A stretch of 64,000 nucleotides of DNA from Mycoplasma sp. CSL7491-lung. Its GTDB lineage: Bacteria > Bacillota_I > Bacilli_A > Mycoplasmatales > Metamycoplasmataceae. Position 1 is the stretch's first letter. Each line of letters begins with the position of its first letter. The translations under genes and the position numbers were made by a program. The DNA is taken from positions 451,380 to 515,379 of the forward strand of contig NZ_JAHMHG010000001.1 in NCBI RefSeq assembly GCF_018913965.1, read 5' to 3'. Shown here one piece after another: positions 1 to 11,799 of the stretch. The notes under the pieces were generated by a model that was not told where the DNA came from, ran no database searches, and was given only the letters and a program-made list of their open reading frames with translations.

Positions 1-2070
1 GTTATTTAAATCTTTTGATTTAGTTAATTCATTTAAGATTCTTTCATGTTTCGAAAGAGATGTAAGGGAATCAATAAATGAATCGTATCAAGTTGTTAAA
101 CTAAAAGAACTGGTTTTGACTATTGAATTAAGTTTGTATAAATCAAAACGAACTAAATTATATAAATCATTTAAAACATTTAAATTAAAGTTTTGAGATT
201 CTCAATCTTTAATAATTTGAGCACGATAAGGTTCGCTTTGATCTTCGATTGCTACACCTCAAAATCCAATAATTTGTTCTTCGTAGGCATTCAACATTAA
301 TTCATAGTATGGTAAACTATTTACTTTTGAATTTTTTAATTCATTTAATGTTCAAATTCATAAATCTTTTGAAGTTGCTTCTCAACTATTAAAGTCATTA
401 TTATAAGATTCGTTAATTTCATTTCTTTTATCATCAAAATCTTTGCTATTATTTAAATCAACAGCTTTTGCAATCATTGAGAAAAGAGCTCTTGAAAGTC
501 TACCACTTTTTAAATCTGTATAATTAATTTTTGAATCAATGCCTAAAGCATGATATAACCTACCAAATTGATCTTTTATTTGGTCAATTTCTGCCTCATG
601 TAAATAATTTTTTGATAGAGCTTCTTCGGATGTATCTAATTGAATTTCAATTTTATATTCTCTTTTTATATTTTTAGTTTTATCATTTCTATCGCTAATC
701 ATTACGGTAGCTAACATTTTACCACTATTTTCTGCAATATCAATTACATCATAACTATACCTTGTATTATATGGATTATCAAAGTAAAAAGGAGAATTTT
801 CACGTCTTAAATTATAATCTTGCTCTTCTTTAGCATCAATTTGTTCTTTAGATGTTGGTTGTTCTGAATTTGCAACTTCACCGTTAGAATTGTTGTTTGT
901 TGTATTTGAAGTTGATGTTAAAGAACTTTGATATTGATTTTTATATTGTTGGAAAATGTTTTTTAATTGTTCTTTTGTTATATACCCTAAAGAAGCTTTA
1001 ACATTTGGTAGTAAAGCAGGAATAGCTAAAATTTGTTCTTCAGGATCAACTGGTTCTGCAGGTAATGGCTCGGTTGGTTGTCCCTTTGGAGGTCTATTTG
1101 GATTTGTAGGATTTTCGGTGGGTTGTTCTTGATCTTGTTCTGTTTCCTCTTCGATTTCTGTTTCTTGATTTGCTGTTAAGTCAAAATCAATAAAACGAGG
1201 TCTGATTCTAGATTTGAAGTACTCTTCTCAAGATCCATAATTTTTAGGAACAGTAATTGTATAACCTTGTTTATCTCCGATTGTGTTAAATTCTAAATTA
1301 ATATCTTTTTCAATTTCGAGCGCATCTTTTTCATTATAAATTATTGAACCTATTGATGTTAATAATTTATCACCATACTGTTTAATGCTTTCTTGAAATT
1401 TACCTTTTTGAAGACCATTAACTTCGTCTTTAGTTTCAATTGATATAACACCATCTTCTTTTACTTCATATTTTTTCTTAATAGCTTCGACGTAGTTTGT
1501 TGTTGCGCTTTTCCCTAAAGTTACACCTGTATATTCTTTCCCGTTATAAGTAACATTACCTTTATCAAATTTTTCGTTTTGAGATAAAACATAAGGAAAA
1601 ATAATAGTAAATTCGTAATCATCCGGTTTTTCTAACATTTTTGCTTTATTAGATTCTAAATAATTTTTTAAGATATGTAAATAAGTAAGTCTACTTAGTC
1701 TTTGTTTATAATCTAATTCATCAGACTTACTATCATTTGAAGAACCTTCTGTTCCTTGGTCTTCACTAGGTCTAGCTTCTAATTTGGCAATTTCATTATC
1801 AATATAACTATTTGCCGCTCCTAATGCACTTTCAAGAATTTTTTTAATTTCTTCTTTTGCTATTTTGTCGTACTCAGGAAATTCATTGCTTAATCTTGGC
1901 TTTTCTTTTTCGGGATTAGCATTATTTGTATTTGAATTAGAGTTTGAACCTGAAGTTGGAGTAGATGGGGTGGTTGTAGTAGTTTCATTACCAGCAGAAA
2001 TTAAAGAAATTGGTAAAACTGTTGAAGTAACTAATGAAGCAAATTTTCAAAATTTACGTTTTTTACTCAT
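1..2070 (-). CDS. MSC_0620-family F1-like ATPase-associated protein (partial)
   Basis: The 3' end lies beyond base 1; 690 codons are visible, all open with TGA read as Trp. The protein starts with a basic stretch and one hydrophobic segment (about residues 8-26, no lipobox Cys), then a Thr/Ser/Asn-rich linker. A charged Pro/Glu-rich insert is encoded around 1040-1190. This looks like an exported, membrane-anchored subunit. The start at 2070 is chosen because an AAGAAAGGG ribosome site sits 6 nt upstream; ATG at 2076 is in frame but too close. It overlaps the stop of the preceding gene. The family is assigned from gene order: membrane protein, 0623-like, gamma-like, epsilon-like, then this one, matching the type 3 F1-like ATPase cluster of Mycoplasma mycoides (MSC_0618-0624). 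Sequence similarity alone would not let me name it. The catalytic alpha and beta subunits are expected next, outside the window. Confidence 0.7.
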
Positions 2071-2515
2071 AATCATCCCTTTCTTTAATTTTTAACTGTT
2101 GCATCAATTTATATTCATATAAATCTTCTCTTAATTCATCTAATTTTATTGTTTCATCAATTGTTAAACCAATATTTTGCTTAAATTTTAAATAATTGAT
2201 TCTTTCGTTTAAGGTATTAATTTTTTCTTTGTGGTTTTGTTTATTTTTCGATCTTTTATAAAATTTCATTGATGAAAAAGTTTTAATAATAGTTTCATCC
2301 TCTTCGATAACTATATTTGCATTTTTTAAAAATAAATAAAATTCATTTTCTTTTTCGGATGTAAATTTAACTAATATTTGCGGATATGCACTTATTGAAT
2401 TTTTCTCTAATTTAATTCAATCGTCTTCATCATTATGATTAATTGATAAAAAGTATCCTTTAAGTGTTAAATGTTTATTGTCTATAAAAGATATGTGGAT
2501 AGTTTTAAAATTCAT
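2063..2515 (-). CDS. F1-like ATPase epsilon-type subunit (MSC_0621 family)
   Basis: This 150-residue protein has a mixed beta-rich first half and a charged helical second half (about residues 80-145), the general plan of an F1 epsilon subunit. One in-frame TGA encodes Trp near residue 33. The start ATG at 2515 lies inside the end of the gamma-like gene, and the stop overlaps the start of the next gene, so all three are probably translationally coupled. I assign it by size and by its place in the MIB-MIP linked type 3 F1-like cluster; the residues alone are not diagnostic. If correct, it sits on the cytoplasmic rotor stalk of an ATPase thought to power the MIB-MIP antibody-processing cycle rather than proton transport. 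Confidence 0.62.
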
Positions 2516-3428
2516 CACTACCCCCTTCTTCAAAAATAGTTTTCTTTTTCTTTGTTAATAAAACTATTTCTTCAATTTGTTTTTCTTGTTTTACACGATT
2601 GATACGCTTAGATATTTTAAGTAATTCATCATCTAATTGCTTACTTTTTTGGTTTGTAGCAACTAAAGCATTTTTAGCACTATAAAATGATGATTCAGTG
2701 ATTAATGAATTTATTGAGTTTTCTAAAAATATATTTATTTGGTTTTCGATAAAAGTTTCAATATTAGGGAATATTTTATAATCTTTAATAGTTTCATCAA
2801 ATCTATTTTTATTTTTAACACCTAAAATTTTATCAATATCAAAATTTTCTAAAGGCAATATTGTGAATGGCTTTTTAAAATTCTTATTAGAATTAATTAC
2901 AAAATGTACTCTAGAATAATTATTATCGATAAATAAAATTTTTGTCATTTGAGTGAGCGTTTTAGCTAATTTGTTTACAGAAGAATTTTCAAATGACTTA
3001 ATAACACTTAAATTGTTTTGTTTCGCAAATTGCAAGGCACGATTACCAATAGTAATAAAATCCGTTTCTTTATTCTTGATATTTTCTAATATATTTCTTT
3101 CATATCTAGAATATGAATCTGTACCATATTTTTGTTCTTCTGTTAAATATATGTAAAGTTCTTTTTCTTTGATAAATTTTGATTTCATTGATTTTAAGAA
3201 ATTGTTATTCTTAACTAAAGACACATTTTCGATAAAACTATTTTTAATGTTATATTTATTTTTTAAAGCTTCAATTAATTGAATATTTAAAACCGAATTT
3301 TCAACATAAAAACTTAGTGTTTTAGTTAATTTCATAATATTAATTAAAAGAATATTTTTATCATTATTAACCTTTAATTTAATATGTTCAAGGTTATTTT
3401 TCTTTTGTACAATATCTTTTAAATGCAT
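2505..3428 (-). CDS. F1-like ATPase gamma-type subunit (MSC_0622 family)
   Basis: The protein has 307 residues, close to the usual gamma subunit length (about 285-310). It begins with a long helix (MHLKDIVQKKNN onward) and ends with a long charged helix (about residues 250-300). This fits the antiparallel coiled coil of F1 gamma, with a mixed alpha/beta middle. No TGA interrupts it. It starts 1 nt after the preceding gene ends and overlaps the next gene by 11 nt. Its role would be the central rotor shaft that couples alpha/beta catalysis to the membrane part. Assignment rests on length, helix layout and position in the cluster. Confidence 0.68.
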   Translation of the reverse strand: MHLKDIVQKKNNLEHIKLKVNNDKNILLINIMKLTKTLSFYVENSVLNIQLIEALKNKYNIKNSFIENVSLVKNNNFLKSMKSKFIKEKELYIYLTEEQKYGTDSYSRYERNILENIKNKETDFITIGNRALQFAKQNNLSVIKSFENSSVNKLAKTLTQMTKILFIDNNYSRVHFVINSNKNFKKPFTILPLENFDIDKILGVKNKNRFDETIKDYKIFPNIETFIENQINIFLENSINSLITESSFYSAKNALVATNQKSKQLDDELLKISKRINRVKQEKQIEEIVLLTKKKKTIFEEGGSDEF

Positions 3429-3429
3429 T

Positions 3430-3930
3430 TTAAATCTCTACTACAAATTTCTTATCAAAGAAAACTTTTAATTTTTGTGATGTGCTATCTATGAAGAAAG
3501 CGGTATTAGGTAATATTTCTAAAACAAATCCATTATTTAAAAGCGTTTCTATTTCACTATTTAAGGAATCATATAATTTCTGTAAATTTGGTTGAGCACT
3601 TTTAGTTAAGTTAAGTGAATAATCATTTGAAGACTCTTTATCAACAATATTTGGAACTAAGACATTAGCACTAAATTTTAAATTAACATTAAAATTAATA
3701 ATAAATTTTCTAAAAATAATATCATTTCTGTTTTTAATAGCTAAATCTAAATTAGCAACAAATTCTTTATATTCTTTTGAATTAAAACCTAAACTATTTT
3801 TAAGTAAAATTGTAGCCATAATTTTACTGTTTGATAAATATTTATCACTTTTAATTTTTTCTTTGTAATTTGCATATAAATCAAAAAGTTGTTTCTGTTC
3901 AGGTGTTATTTTTTTCTTATTTTTTCACAT
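3430..3930 (-). CDS. F1-like ATPase-associated protein (MSC_0623 family)
   Basis: The true start is the ATG at 3930, because the second codon is TGA (Trp). This adds 37 residues to the part visible under the standard code and gives 166 residues. The start overlaps the end of the membrane-protein gene by 14 nt. The protein is soluble, Lys/Asn-rich, with no signal peptide or membrane segment, and no motif I recognise. It is placed as the 0623-type component because it lies between the membrane protein and the gamma-like subunit. Its biochemical role in these complexes is not known to me. Confidence 0.6.
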
Positions 3931-5518
3931 GTTTTAATACCTCTTCTTGTTTGTCTTTGATCTTATCTTTTTCAATCTTTACAAGTGTATATAATGAATA
4001 CCCAACAATATACATTAAGAATGAGAAAATAATAATAAAATTAATTATTGACGCTAATTTAAATAATGGTAAAACTGTTGGTACTGAAATTAAAGTAAAG
4101 TTTCTATCAGCAAGTAATAATTCATTTAATCCAAAAATAAACATTAAAATTGTTTGAACAAATATTGCTATAAAAATTAGGTTTGAAGTTGTTTTTGAAA
4201 GTGTTTTATTTTTTACTAAATAATGAATATAAATAATTATTGATAAAACAGCAATAACTATTATGTTATATATATTTCAATCAGTTTTATCATCTAATAA
4301 AATTGATGAAATAACTAACAATATTCATAGTAATGTTTGTGTCAAAGCTAAAACAATTGTATTTGTTATATAACTTTTAAATTTTCTTTTGCTTGATTCT
4401 AAAACAATAAAGTATAGCGCAAATATAAATATACCAATACCAATTATTGTTAAATAAGCAAAATTATATGTTGTATCATCTCCGATAATACGAAAAACTT
4501 TATTTATATCTGAAGTTGTTGCAACATATATTAAATAAAGTAATACCGAAATAAATAATGTTATTGATAACATATATTTATCCTTGTTATTATGAGTTAA
4601 AAGATTTTTTTCAGATAATCTTGATAAACTTCTAATATTTGAACCTACAATTAAAAAACCAAAAGCTATAAATAATGCAATTATAATAATTAAATTTGTT
4701 GCCTTTTTAACTGTAAATAATGATTCAATACTTTCTCATGTTTGATTATCTTTAAACATTAATATCTGTTTTGTGAAGCTTCTTATTTCTGTTTCACCTG
4801 AAACATTATTTTTTAATTCTATACTTCCAGCATCAACTGGTGCAGGATTAATTCACGCTTGTGCAATTGCTATAATCGCCACAACTAATAAAAATTGTGA
4901 AATTATTTGTATTATAAAACTAATAACAGATGAATAAAGTAATGGTTCTGATTTTCTCTTATAAATATAGTTATATACTTCAAATGAAATATTGATAACT
5001 AATAATGGTATCAATAGAAAAGTTAATGATAAAATTTCATTTCAGTGATAAGGTACTTTTTGAACATAAGTCCCCTCTTCTGTTTCAATTGGATTATTTC
5101 AATATGTATAGAAAAACATTAACGCAACAGATGCTATTGATAATAATAAATAAGATATATAGAAAAATATATAATGCTTAATTTTTTCTTTTTGCTTGCT
5201 AATGTTCTTATAATTTTTAAATATCGAGAATAAAAATACAAAGAATAACGTACTAAAACGTATTAATATAACCGCATTTCCTTCTCTATACTGATCGTCA
5301 AACTTAAACAAATTAACTCAACCATCACCATCGTTACCTATGTAAACTTCAGGAAATATAGAAGATTTTGCCATGAATAGCATAACAAGAATACTTGTTG
5401 CAAAAAACAATATCAAAATACTCTTGTAAAATAAACTTCATTTACTTCTTGAATCAGAGGTTAAGTGAGATTTGTAATCTGAATAAATTCTTTTATTTTC
5501 AAATGTAGTATTATTCAT
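3917..5518 (-). CDS. F1-like ATPase-associated polytopic membrane protein (MSC_0624 family)
   Basis: This 533-residue protein has roughly 11-13 hydrophobic segments, including about residues 27-50, 80-98, 113-135 and a run of helices after residue 275. Several in-frame TGA codons are Trp. It starts inside the last codons of mip (8 nt overlap) and ends inside the next gene, so it belongs to the same mRNA. In type 3 F1-like clusters a large membrane protein replaces the normal FO a, b and c subunits (the X0 part); this gene has the size and position for that role. No proton-channel signature such as a subunit-c helical hairpin with a buried acid is evident. What moves through or is turned by it is unknown. 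Confidence 0.68.
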
Positions 5519-8507
5519 TTTTTCCTTCCTCTTTTTCTAAATCTGTTGATTTAATAAAGCCATTAGTTTCCTTAAATTCAAACCCTTTAGGAATATTATC
5601 AAAACCATTTTTAAATAAATGAGTATTTTTGATCTCTCCTTTTTCAAATAACTTTTTCATAGCTTCACGATAAGAATTCTTTTGATCCTTACCACCGCCA
5701 TAAATTAAATCATATTGAGGTAATGTATATTTTCCAAACATTCCTCCGTAATCGAACCCTTCAGATCTAAATGCGGCTGCTAAACCAGTATTTGAACTAG
5801 CGTTTGTGGCATGATAAATAGCAACTACTTCATTATTTTGGGTTCTTAAACTCGAACCACTAGCCCCAACACCAGGAGTAAATCAACGTGGCAGATATTC
5901 TAAACCGAAATTAATATATTTTTTATTGTCATCGGTAGAAACATATATATTTTTCTTAGGATCAGGTTTATCACCAACTAAAGGAGCGGCTAAAAACGCA
6001 TCGGTCAATCCTGGTTTATACGCAAATGACCTAAATCCAATATTGTAAGATAAGAAATTACCTCTTTTAAGTAATTCAGGATTTCCTTGCGGTCCATCTT
6101 CAGTTGCTTGTAAATCATAAAATTTATGGTCCGCATTTGTTCAAAGAGAATGACTTCACTCAGCTCTAGCGCGTTGATCATCGTCTATATACGGCTTTAA
6201 GAAATAATCTTGAAACCCGCTGCTAATTGATTTAGGATAACCTAACGCAAATATTTGATCTAATTTACTTCAATCGTAATTTCCTTTTGTAGCAAGTGGG
6301 AATTCAATTTTTTTATAATTTTTTAAATAAGATTCTGATTTAAATTTTGTTTTGTCTTTTTCTTCTCAATTTGCATAATCATTAGTGACTCACTTAGCAA
6401 AATTTTGTGGAGTAATAGACGAAGGCTGAAACGAACCTGTGCCACTAACTCTATTATTTTGTATTTTTCCAAAATCAATTTCAATTACTGCAAAATCTAA
6501 AAATTCTTCCGCATCTTTAAATATTTCTTTTTGAGTAGAAGTTATAAATTCACTTGGAGAACTTTTAAGATAATCTCTACCATCAAAAACTCTTCTAACT
6601 GTTTCGGGATTCATGGTGAATTGAGTAAAAGTTCCGTTTTCTACTTCCATTTCCATTAATTTAAAGTTATTTAAAATACCATTATTATCACCGTTCAATC
6701 TTGTTAAGCCGATACCAGAAAACATTCTTTTATTTTTAGCAATACTATCTGCAACATGTAAATTTGTACCAAAATAAAATTTAGTTGGATATTGACCATT
6801 AACAGGCTCTTCATAATCCATAATTCACATTGTTCCTGAAGGTGATGTACCTGTATTTCCTAAACTATCTAAATTATAAAAAGAATTAGAGTTATCGATT
6901 GTTTCATTTAAAAGTTTCTTTGTCTCTTCTCTAACTTTTAAATTATTAACTTTCTCTTTATAAAAATTTCTTTCTTCGTTTAAATATTTTTTATAAAGAT
7001 CGCTAGCATTGGTATCTGTTGTTTCTTTGGCTATAATATCCCAAATTTGTGATTCGTAAGGCTCTAAATAATATTGTTGACCTCCAGCGTCGTTTATTAA
7101 TTTTAAATATTTATCTTTAGTTGTTTGATCTTTAATATTATTAGCAAAATTAGATAAATGATCAACAAATTTTAAATTTCTTTGAATTTCAACTCTTTCA
7201 CTTTCTAATTCCGTAATACTTTGATTGCTAAAAGTAACGGAATATGTTTGTTTGGCAAGATTTAAATAATTTTCATTTGTTATTCTTCTTCCTAATCCGC
7301 CAATTTGAAAAGTGCTTCTACCACCTAAAGCATCGGCTCAAGTGGGTCCCATCGGAATTAATCTTTCGGTATTCAAACTAAATCCTTCAAAACTTCCATC
7401 AGACTTATATTTGGGTATAGAAAACCCTTTTAAAGCAGAAGATTCGTAAGAACTTAATCCAACTTTTTCAGCTTCTTTATTATACTTAGCTATTTCTTCG
7501 TCTGTTACGTTTTTTGCATCTTTACGAAGTTCTTTTCAATCATTTAATCTTAGTTGTTCTTTTAAAACATTTATATATTTTGAATCATCAGCGTTAAATC
7601 TTTCTTTTTGATTCATTAAAACATATTTTTCGTCTGGTGTTTTAAGTCTTTCAGTAGAACTAGTTAAAATAGTTCCATCATCGTCTAAACCTTGAGAATT
7701 ACTTTTAAAACCAGAGATTTTATACGACTCAGTATATTGTTGATTTTCATTGAATTTATTTTGAAAAACTATACTTAATAATAACTCGCCTTTTTGATTA
7801 GCTTGCGCTAGACTATCTTCTGGTCTAGCATTAGTAATAAATGAGTTTAAAAACCATGAATATTTTGGTTTTATTTTCGCAACCCATGTTGAAATATTTT
7901 TTATAAAAGTCGTTGGTAAAACTTCGCTTTTTATATGTCCTTGTTGAGGCGTAAAAGAAGGAGTTGTATTAAGTAATTCAAAAACCGAAACTTCTTTAAA
8001 ACCATTAGAATCAACTAACTTACTAAACTCTTTAGTTGCTTTTTCTTTTTCGGCGTCAGTTATTTGTCCTTGATTTTTTATATCTAAATCAATTTCTTTA
8101 ATTATATCAACTAAATTTTCCTTATTACTCTCGCTAGTAATTCTTGCTTCATAATTTTTTAAATTTCTCAAATTTGATAACTTATCAAGTGCATAAGTTT
8201 TAATTTGTTCAATACCTTTGTTTTTTAAAGAATTATTTTTTAATTCTCTCGCTTCAGATAATATTTGATCAACAACTGTATTCTTATTAGCGGTTTCTAA
8301 ACGAGTATTTAATTCTTGCTTCTTATTAGAATCAATATTTAAAAAATCATCATTTAATATATCTCTAACTTCTTGTTTTTTGTGTTCAGAATTATTATTG
8401 ATTCCATTATTTTTTGAATTATTATCTGTGCTACATGATATCGCAATAGGTAATATTGATATACTAGCAAAACTTAAAAATATTTTTTTCTTACTAATAA
8501 AATTCAT
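5511..8507 (-). CDS. mip: Immunoglobulin-cleaving serine protease lipoprotein MIP
   Basis: The protein has 998 residues. It begins with a lipoprotein signal, with a lipobox ending in IAISC and Cys25 as the lipid anchor, then an Asn-rich linker. MIP proteases cleave the heavy chain of host antibody captured by MIB. A chymotrypsin-like triad can be proposed: His584 in GTNLHVAD, Asp671 in FLDFAVIEID and Ser883 in VGASGSS, which is the expected order with a GxSGS-type nucleophile loop. The region before residue 560 is probably the MIB- or antibody-binding part. The gene directly follows mib (9 nt gap, ribosome site AGGAGG just before the start) and overlaps the F1-like ATPase membrane gene. Identity is secure from neighbours, length, lipobox and nucleophile motif; the exact triad is inference. 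Confidence 0.9.
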
Positions 8508-8516
8508 AATTGCCTC

Positions 8517-10874
8517 CTATGTAAAATTAAGTTCATCACCTTCTTCAAATTCTTCTACATCAAAACCGTAATTTCTAAGTGATTGAATAGTTTGTATATT
8601 ACCTTTTCTAACTCTTATGGTTTTATTTAAGGTTTTTGCTAACTCAAAGAATTTTGAAATGCTTTGAACACCATTACTTGTCAATTGTCCAGCATCATCA
8701 ATAAAAAGATATTTTGTTTCATCTCCATTGCTAAAAGTAATTTTAGGCTCTTGAACACCGGGTATTTTTGGTATAAAGTTTTCAAAACCGGAATCATTTA
8801 AGTCTATTAATTTCAATTTATAATTTTGACCAGTATTAGCAAAATTTGCTCTTTGTATTTTTCTACTTCCGTTTTGAGGTTTGATAATATCTTTAAAAAC
8901 CAATCCTCTTAAAGTTCTAACGCTTGGTGCTCTACCAAAATCTAATCCCATAGGATAACCATTACCACTTTCATTATTATCAGGATTTAAACCTGGACCC
9001 ATGCTTTGGAATATAGCTTCATTATTTCTAGCTCAGTAAGCACGTCTTAAACCATCATTAATTCTCTTGAATCTATTTGTAGGATCGTCATCAGCATACG
9101 ATTTATTAATATCACTTTCCTCAAAAGCTAAAGTATCAAATCTTATTCTTGTAATGATATATGCATCACTTGGATACTCGCTACTTACATTATAATCAAG
9201 AGTATTAACTCACGCAGTTTCTTTAAGTGCTCAAGGATTTAGACTTCAACTATCTAAAAGTGAGTTACCATCTGTGTATAACGATAATTCTTTAATCTTT
9301 TTATTTTCTAAAGCAATTAACGATGAAGTATTTGTTGCTCTAGCATCAAAGAATAACTCTAATTGCCTTAATTCTTCAGGTAATGCAAGAAGTATTTCTT
9401 TGAAGTTTTGAGCAGCATTGGCTTTACCCATATGCTTAATTCTATATGAAGTAATATTTACTTTTCTGTCAGTAAGTTCTTTAACTAATGTCTTTGTACG
9501 CTCATAAGCATTACTTTTAGATGCATCAATTTCGACTACATATCCATCATTAACATAATCTCCATCAGTTTTAGGTTGGCCGTTTCTTGTCATTCTAAAA
9601 ACATCAAGTCCATTTATATTTGATATATGTAAATCTTTAAAATTAGGATCTTGATCAGGGTTTATTTTAGTTTTAGTTCACCCTGGATAAGTTCCACTAT
9701 TAATATCATCGGCACTACGACCCCAAGGAGTATCATAGTCAAAAGCACGTTTTTGACTATTATTTCTCTCTCTTTCTGCGATAACACCGTTAAATTCTTT
9801 AGGTCCGCTTCAACTACTTGAAGTTCACTCACCTCTTTCATTTAAGTAAACATTTCTAGGATCTAAAACTTTACCTTCTCTCAAAAATCTTTCACCCTCA
9901 GGCGCAAGTTTTGTAAACTTAGAAAAATCTAAATTTTTAATAATTCATAATTTACGATGTAAATCACTTCTAAATTGCATTGTTGGATATTGAGCTTGTG
10001 CTTCTGGAGTTAAAAACTTTTGAAAATCACCGTGCTCAATTAAAACTTGAAAAGTATAATAATCTCTTCGTCAATTTCAATTATTTAATTCATTTTTAAT
10101 TAAAAATGAATGTAAATTAGTTTCTGTCATTTTACCTTTGTCGACCAAATCTAAAACTTGTAACGCCATACCAATAGTAGAATATTCATGATCACGAATA
10201 GTGCGGGCGGCAGCGGCAGCATTATCGGTAACTTTTTTTCTAAGTTCTTCTGTTGGTTCAATGCTAATTAATTCGCCTGTTATATTAGCTAAATATTCTT
10301 CTCTATTTGCTATTTTATTTTCAACATCATATGATGATACAACACGCTTTTTAAAGTTTTTTAATTTAGCTTTAACCCTAACTCCTTCGATAGTAATATA
10401 AGCATCAGCAACGCCAGGAGTAGGATCCGGAACAACTTCAGGTTGTGGTTCCGGTTTTGGTTGTGGCGTAGGAGCGGGCGGCTCTATAGGTTTAGGAATC
10501 GGCTTTGGTTTTTCAATCGGTTTTGGAATAGGTTTTTCAATAATTTTTGGTTTTTCAATCGGTTTTTCAGGTTGTTTTTCAATAATTATTGGTTTCTTTT
10601 CTTCTTCTTTAGGTTTTGGTATCACCGGTTCTTCTTTTGGTTGAGGTTTAACTCGTAAATTTAAATCAACATTTGAATTTAATATCTTATCATTATCAAG
10701 TTCTAATTGATCTTTATTAATTAAATTCGGTTTACTTTCTTTATTTACAAATTCAAATGGATTATCATTGTCTTTTGAAAAATTGTAAATTAAAGAAGCT
10801 ACACCACTACTAGAAGCTATAGTAGAAGCTACAACAAGTAGCGTCACTATTTTTTTTCTTTTTGCAAAGTGCAT
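8517..10874 (-). CDS. mib: Immunoglobulin-binding protein MIB
   Basis: The protein has 785 residues. It starts with a basic N-terminus and an uncleaved-looking hydrophobic anchor (about residues 8-30), then a Pro/Lys/Glu-rich spacer (about residues 75-145) built of repeated KP, IEKP and PIPKP units, then the long antibody-binding region. The C-terminal half contains leucine-rich-repeat-like stretches (for example LRQLELFFDA and IKELSLYTDG) typical of MIB proteins. MIB grips the light chain and variable region of host antibody and presents it to MIP. The start at 10874 is preferred over an in-frame GTG at 10880 because AGGAGG (10885-10880) overlaps that GTG and lies 5 nt before the ATG. It leads the operon and has a strong promoter. 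Confidence 0.9.
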
Positions 10875-10933
10875 TAACACCTCCTTAGTTTTATATATAT
10901 TTACATATATATATATATTAATAAGACACGTAC

Positions 10934-10942
10934 ATTATAGCA
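10934..10942 (-). promoter_or_regulatory. Extended -10 promoter of the mib-mip-ATPase operon
   Basis: Read on the minus strand this is TGCTATAAT, a perfect -10 with the TGn extension common in mycoplasma promoters. It lies about 60 nt upstream of the mib start. The leader between them contains an AT dinucleotide run of about seven units (10905-10918). No good -35 is visible. Confidence 0.7.
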
Positions 10943-11526
10943 CTTTAAAAGTTAATCAAAAAAATTGGAACAAAAATATAAAAAACTTTTTCACCTACGG
11001 TATAGGGTTAAAATAAAATTTATAAATATTTTTTATAATATTTTTTTAATTAATTTTTAGTTATTGAGTATTAATAGAAAAAACAAATAGCTATGTGGAC
11101 ATTTTCTGCTAATGTCATTTAGTAGGATATTAGGTTTAATTTAATTTACAATTAAAAAACATTTTATAGACTAAATTAAAAATATAATGCTATAAAAAAA
11201 TATAGAAATATATTGATAACATTAATAGACAAGATTTTGAATAAATGTGTTTAGTTCTAAATAATATAAACATTAGAAATATATAAATAATTTACAAAAT
11301 ATTATATAAGCGTTCTCTTTTTTAGGTCTAAGCAACATCCGAAACCATATTCTTTTAAACAAATTAAAAAGTATTTATGTTTTTTTAAACCATAACATGG
11401 ACACAAAATAAAAATTAATATTTGATTTATTTTCTTAAAAAAATAATTGAAAAATATCTTATACAGATAAATATTTAAATTTTTAATTTAAAAAAAGTAA
11501 TTAACTAAATTAAAAAAAATTAATTA
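10943..11526. other. Gene-free AT-rich divergent intergenic region
   Basis: About 580 bases separate the mib and secG promoters. I see no open reading frame of useful length and no tRNA or riboswitch. A small hairpin can form at 11098-11116 (GACATT and AATGTC arms). A slightly GC-richer patch at 11305-11400 looks like decayed sequence, but I cannot trace it to a gene. Confidence 0.5.
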
Positions 11527-11535
11527 TGTTATACT
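11527..11535 (+). promoter_or_regulatory. Extended -10 promoter of secG-rnr
   Basis: TGTTATACT is a good extended -10, placed about 30 nt upstream of the secG start. AAGGAG at 11555-11560 serves as the ribosome site. Confidence 0.6.
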
Positions 11536-11565
11536 TTAAATAAAGTGTAAATTTAAGGAGTAAAG

Positions 11566-11799
11566 ATGACAATTTTAACAGTAGTATTAATATTATGTAG
11601 TTTTATAATTATTCTTATTTCCTTTGCTATGTCTCCTGATTCAAATGGTTTTTCAGGAGCGCTAGTAGGTTCTGGCGATTTAGAATTGTTCAAAAACTCA
11701 AAAGAAAGGGGAATTAAGAAGGTTTTAAAATATTCAATGATGTTTTTTGGATTTGTTTTATTTGCTTCTGCAATAATACTTAAAGCCATCTTAAGTTAA
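11566..11799 (+). CDS. secG: Preprotein translocase subunit SecG
   Basis: This 77-residue protein has the SecG plan: an N-terminal membrane helix (about residues 2-22), a short Gly/Ser-rich loop around SGALVGSGDLELFK, and a second helix (about residues 54-75). SecG associates with SecYE in the membrane and aids protein export. It lies 4 nt before rnr, the same secG-rnr pairing seen in many Firmicutes, which supports the call despite the short length. Confidence 0.85.
   Translation: MTILTVVLILCSFIIILISFAMSPDSNGFSGALVGSGDLELFKNSKERGIKKVLKYSMMFFGFVLFASAIILKAILS

Noticed and set aside
10443..10658. Plus-strand frame very rich in Trp, Phe and Arg
   Set aside because: It is the antisense of the Pro/Lys-rich spacer of mib and has no ribosome site; composition is a mirror artefact.
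11098..11116. Hairpin near mib-secG as a terminator or small RNA
   Set aside because: Only a 6-bp stem, no T-run and no clear promoter nearby.
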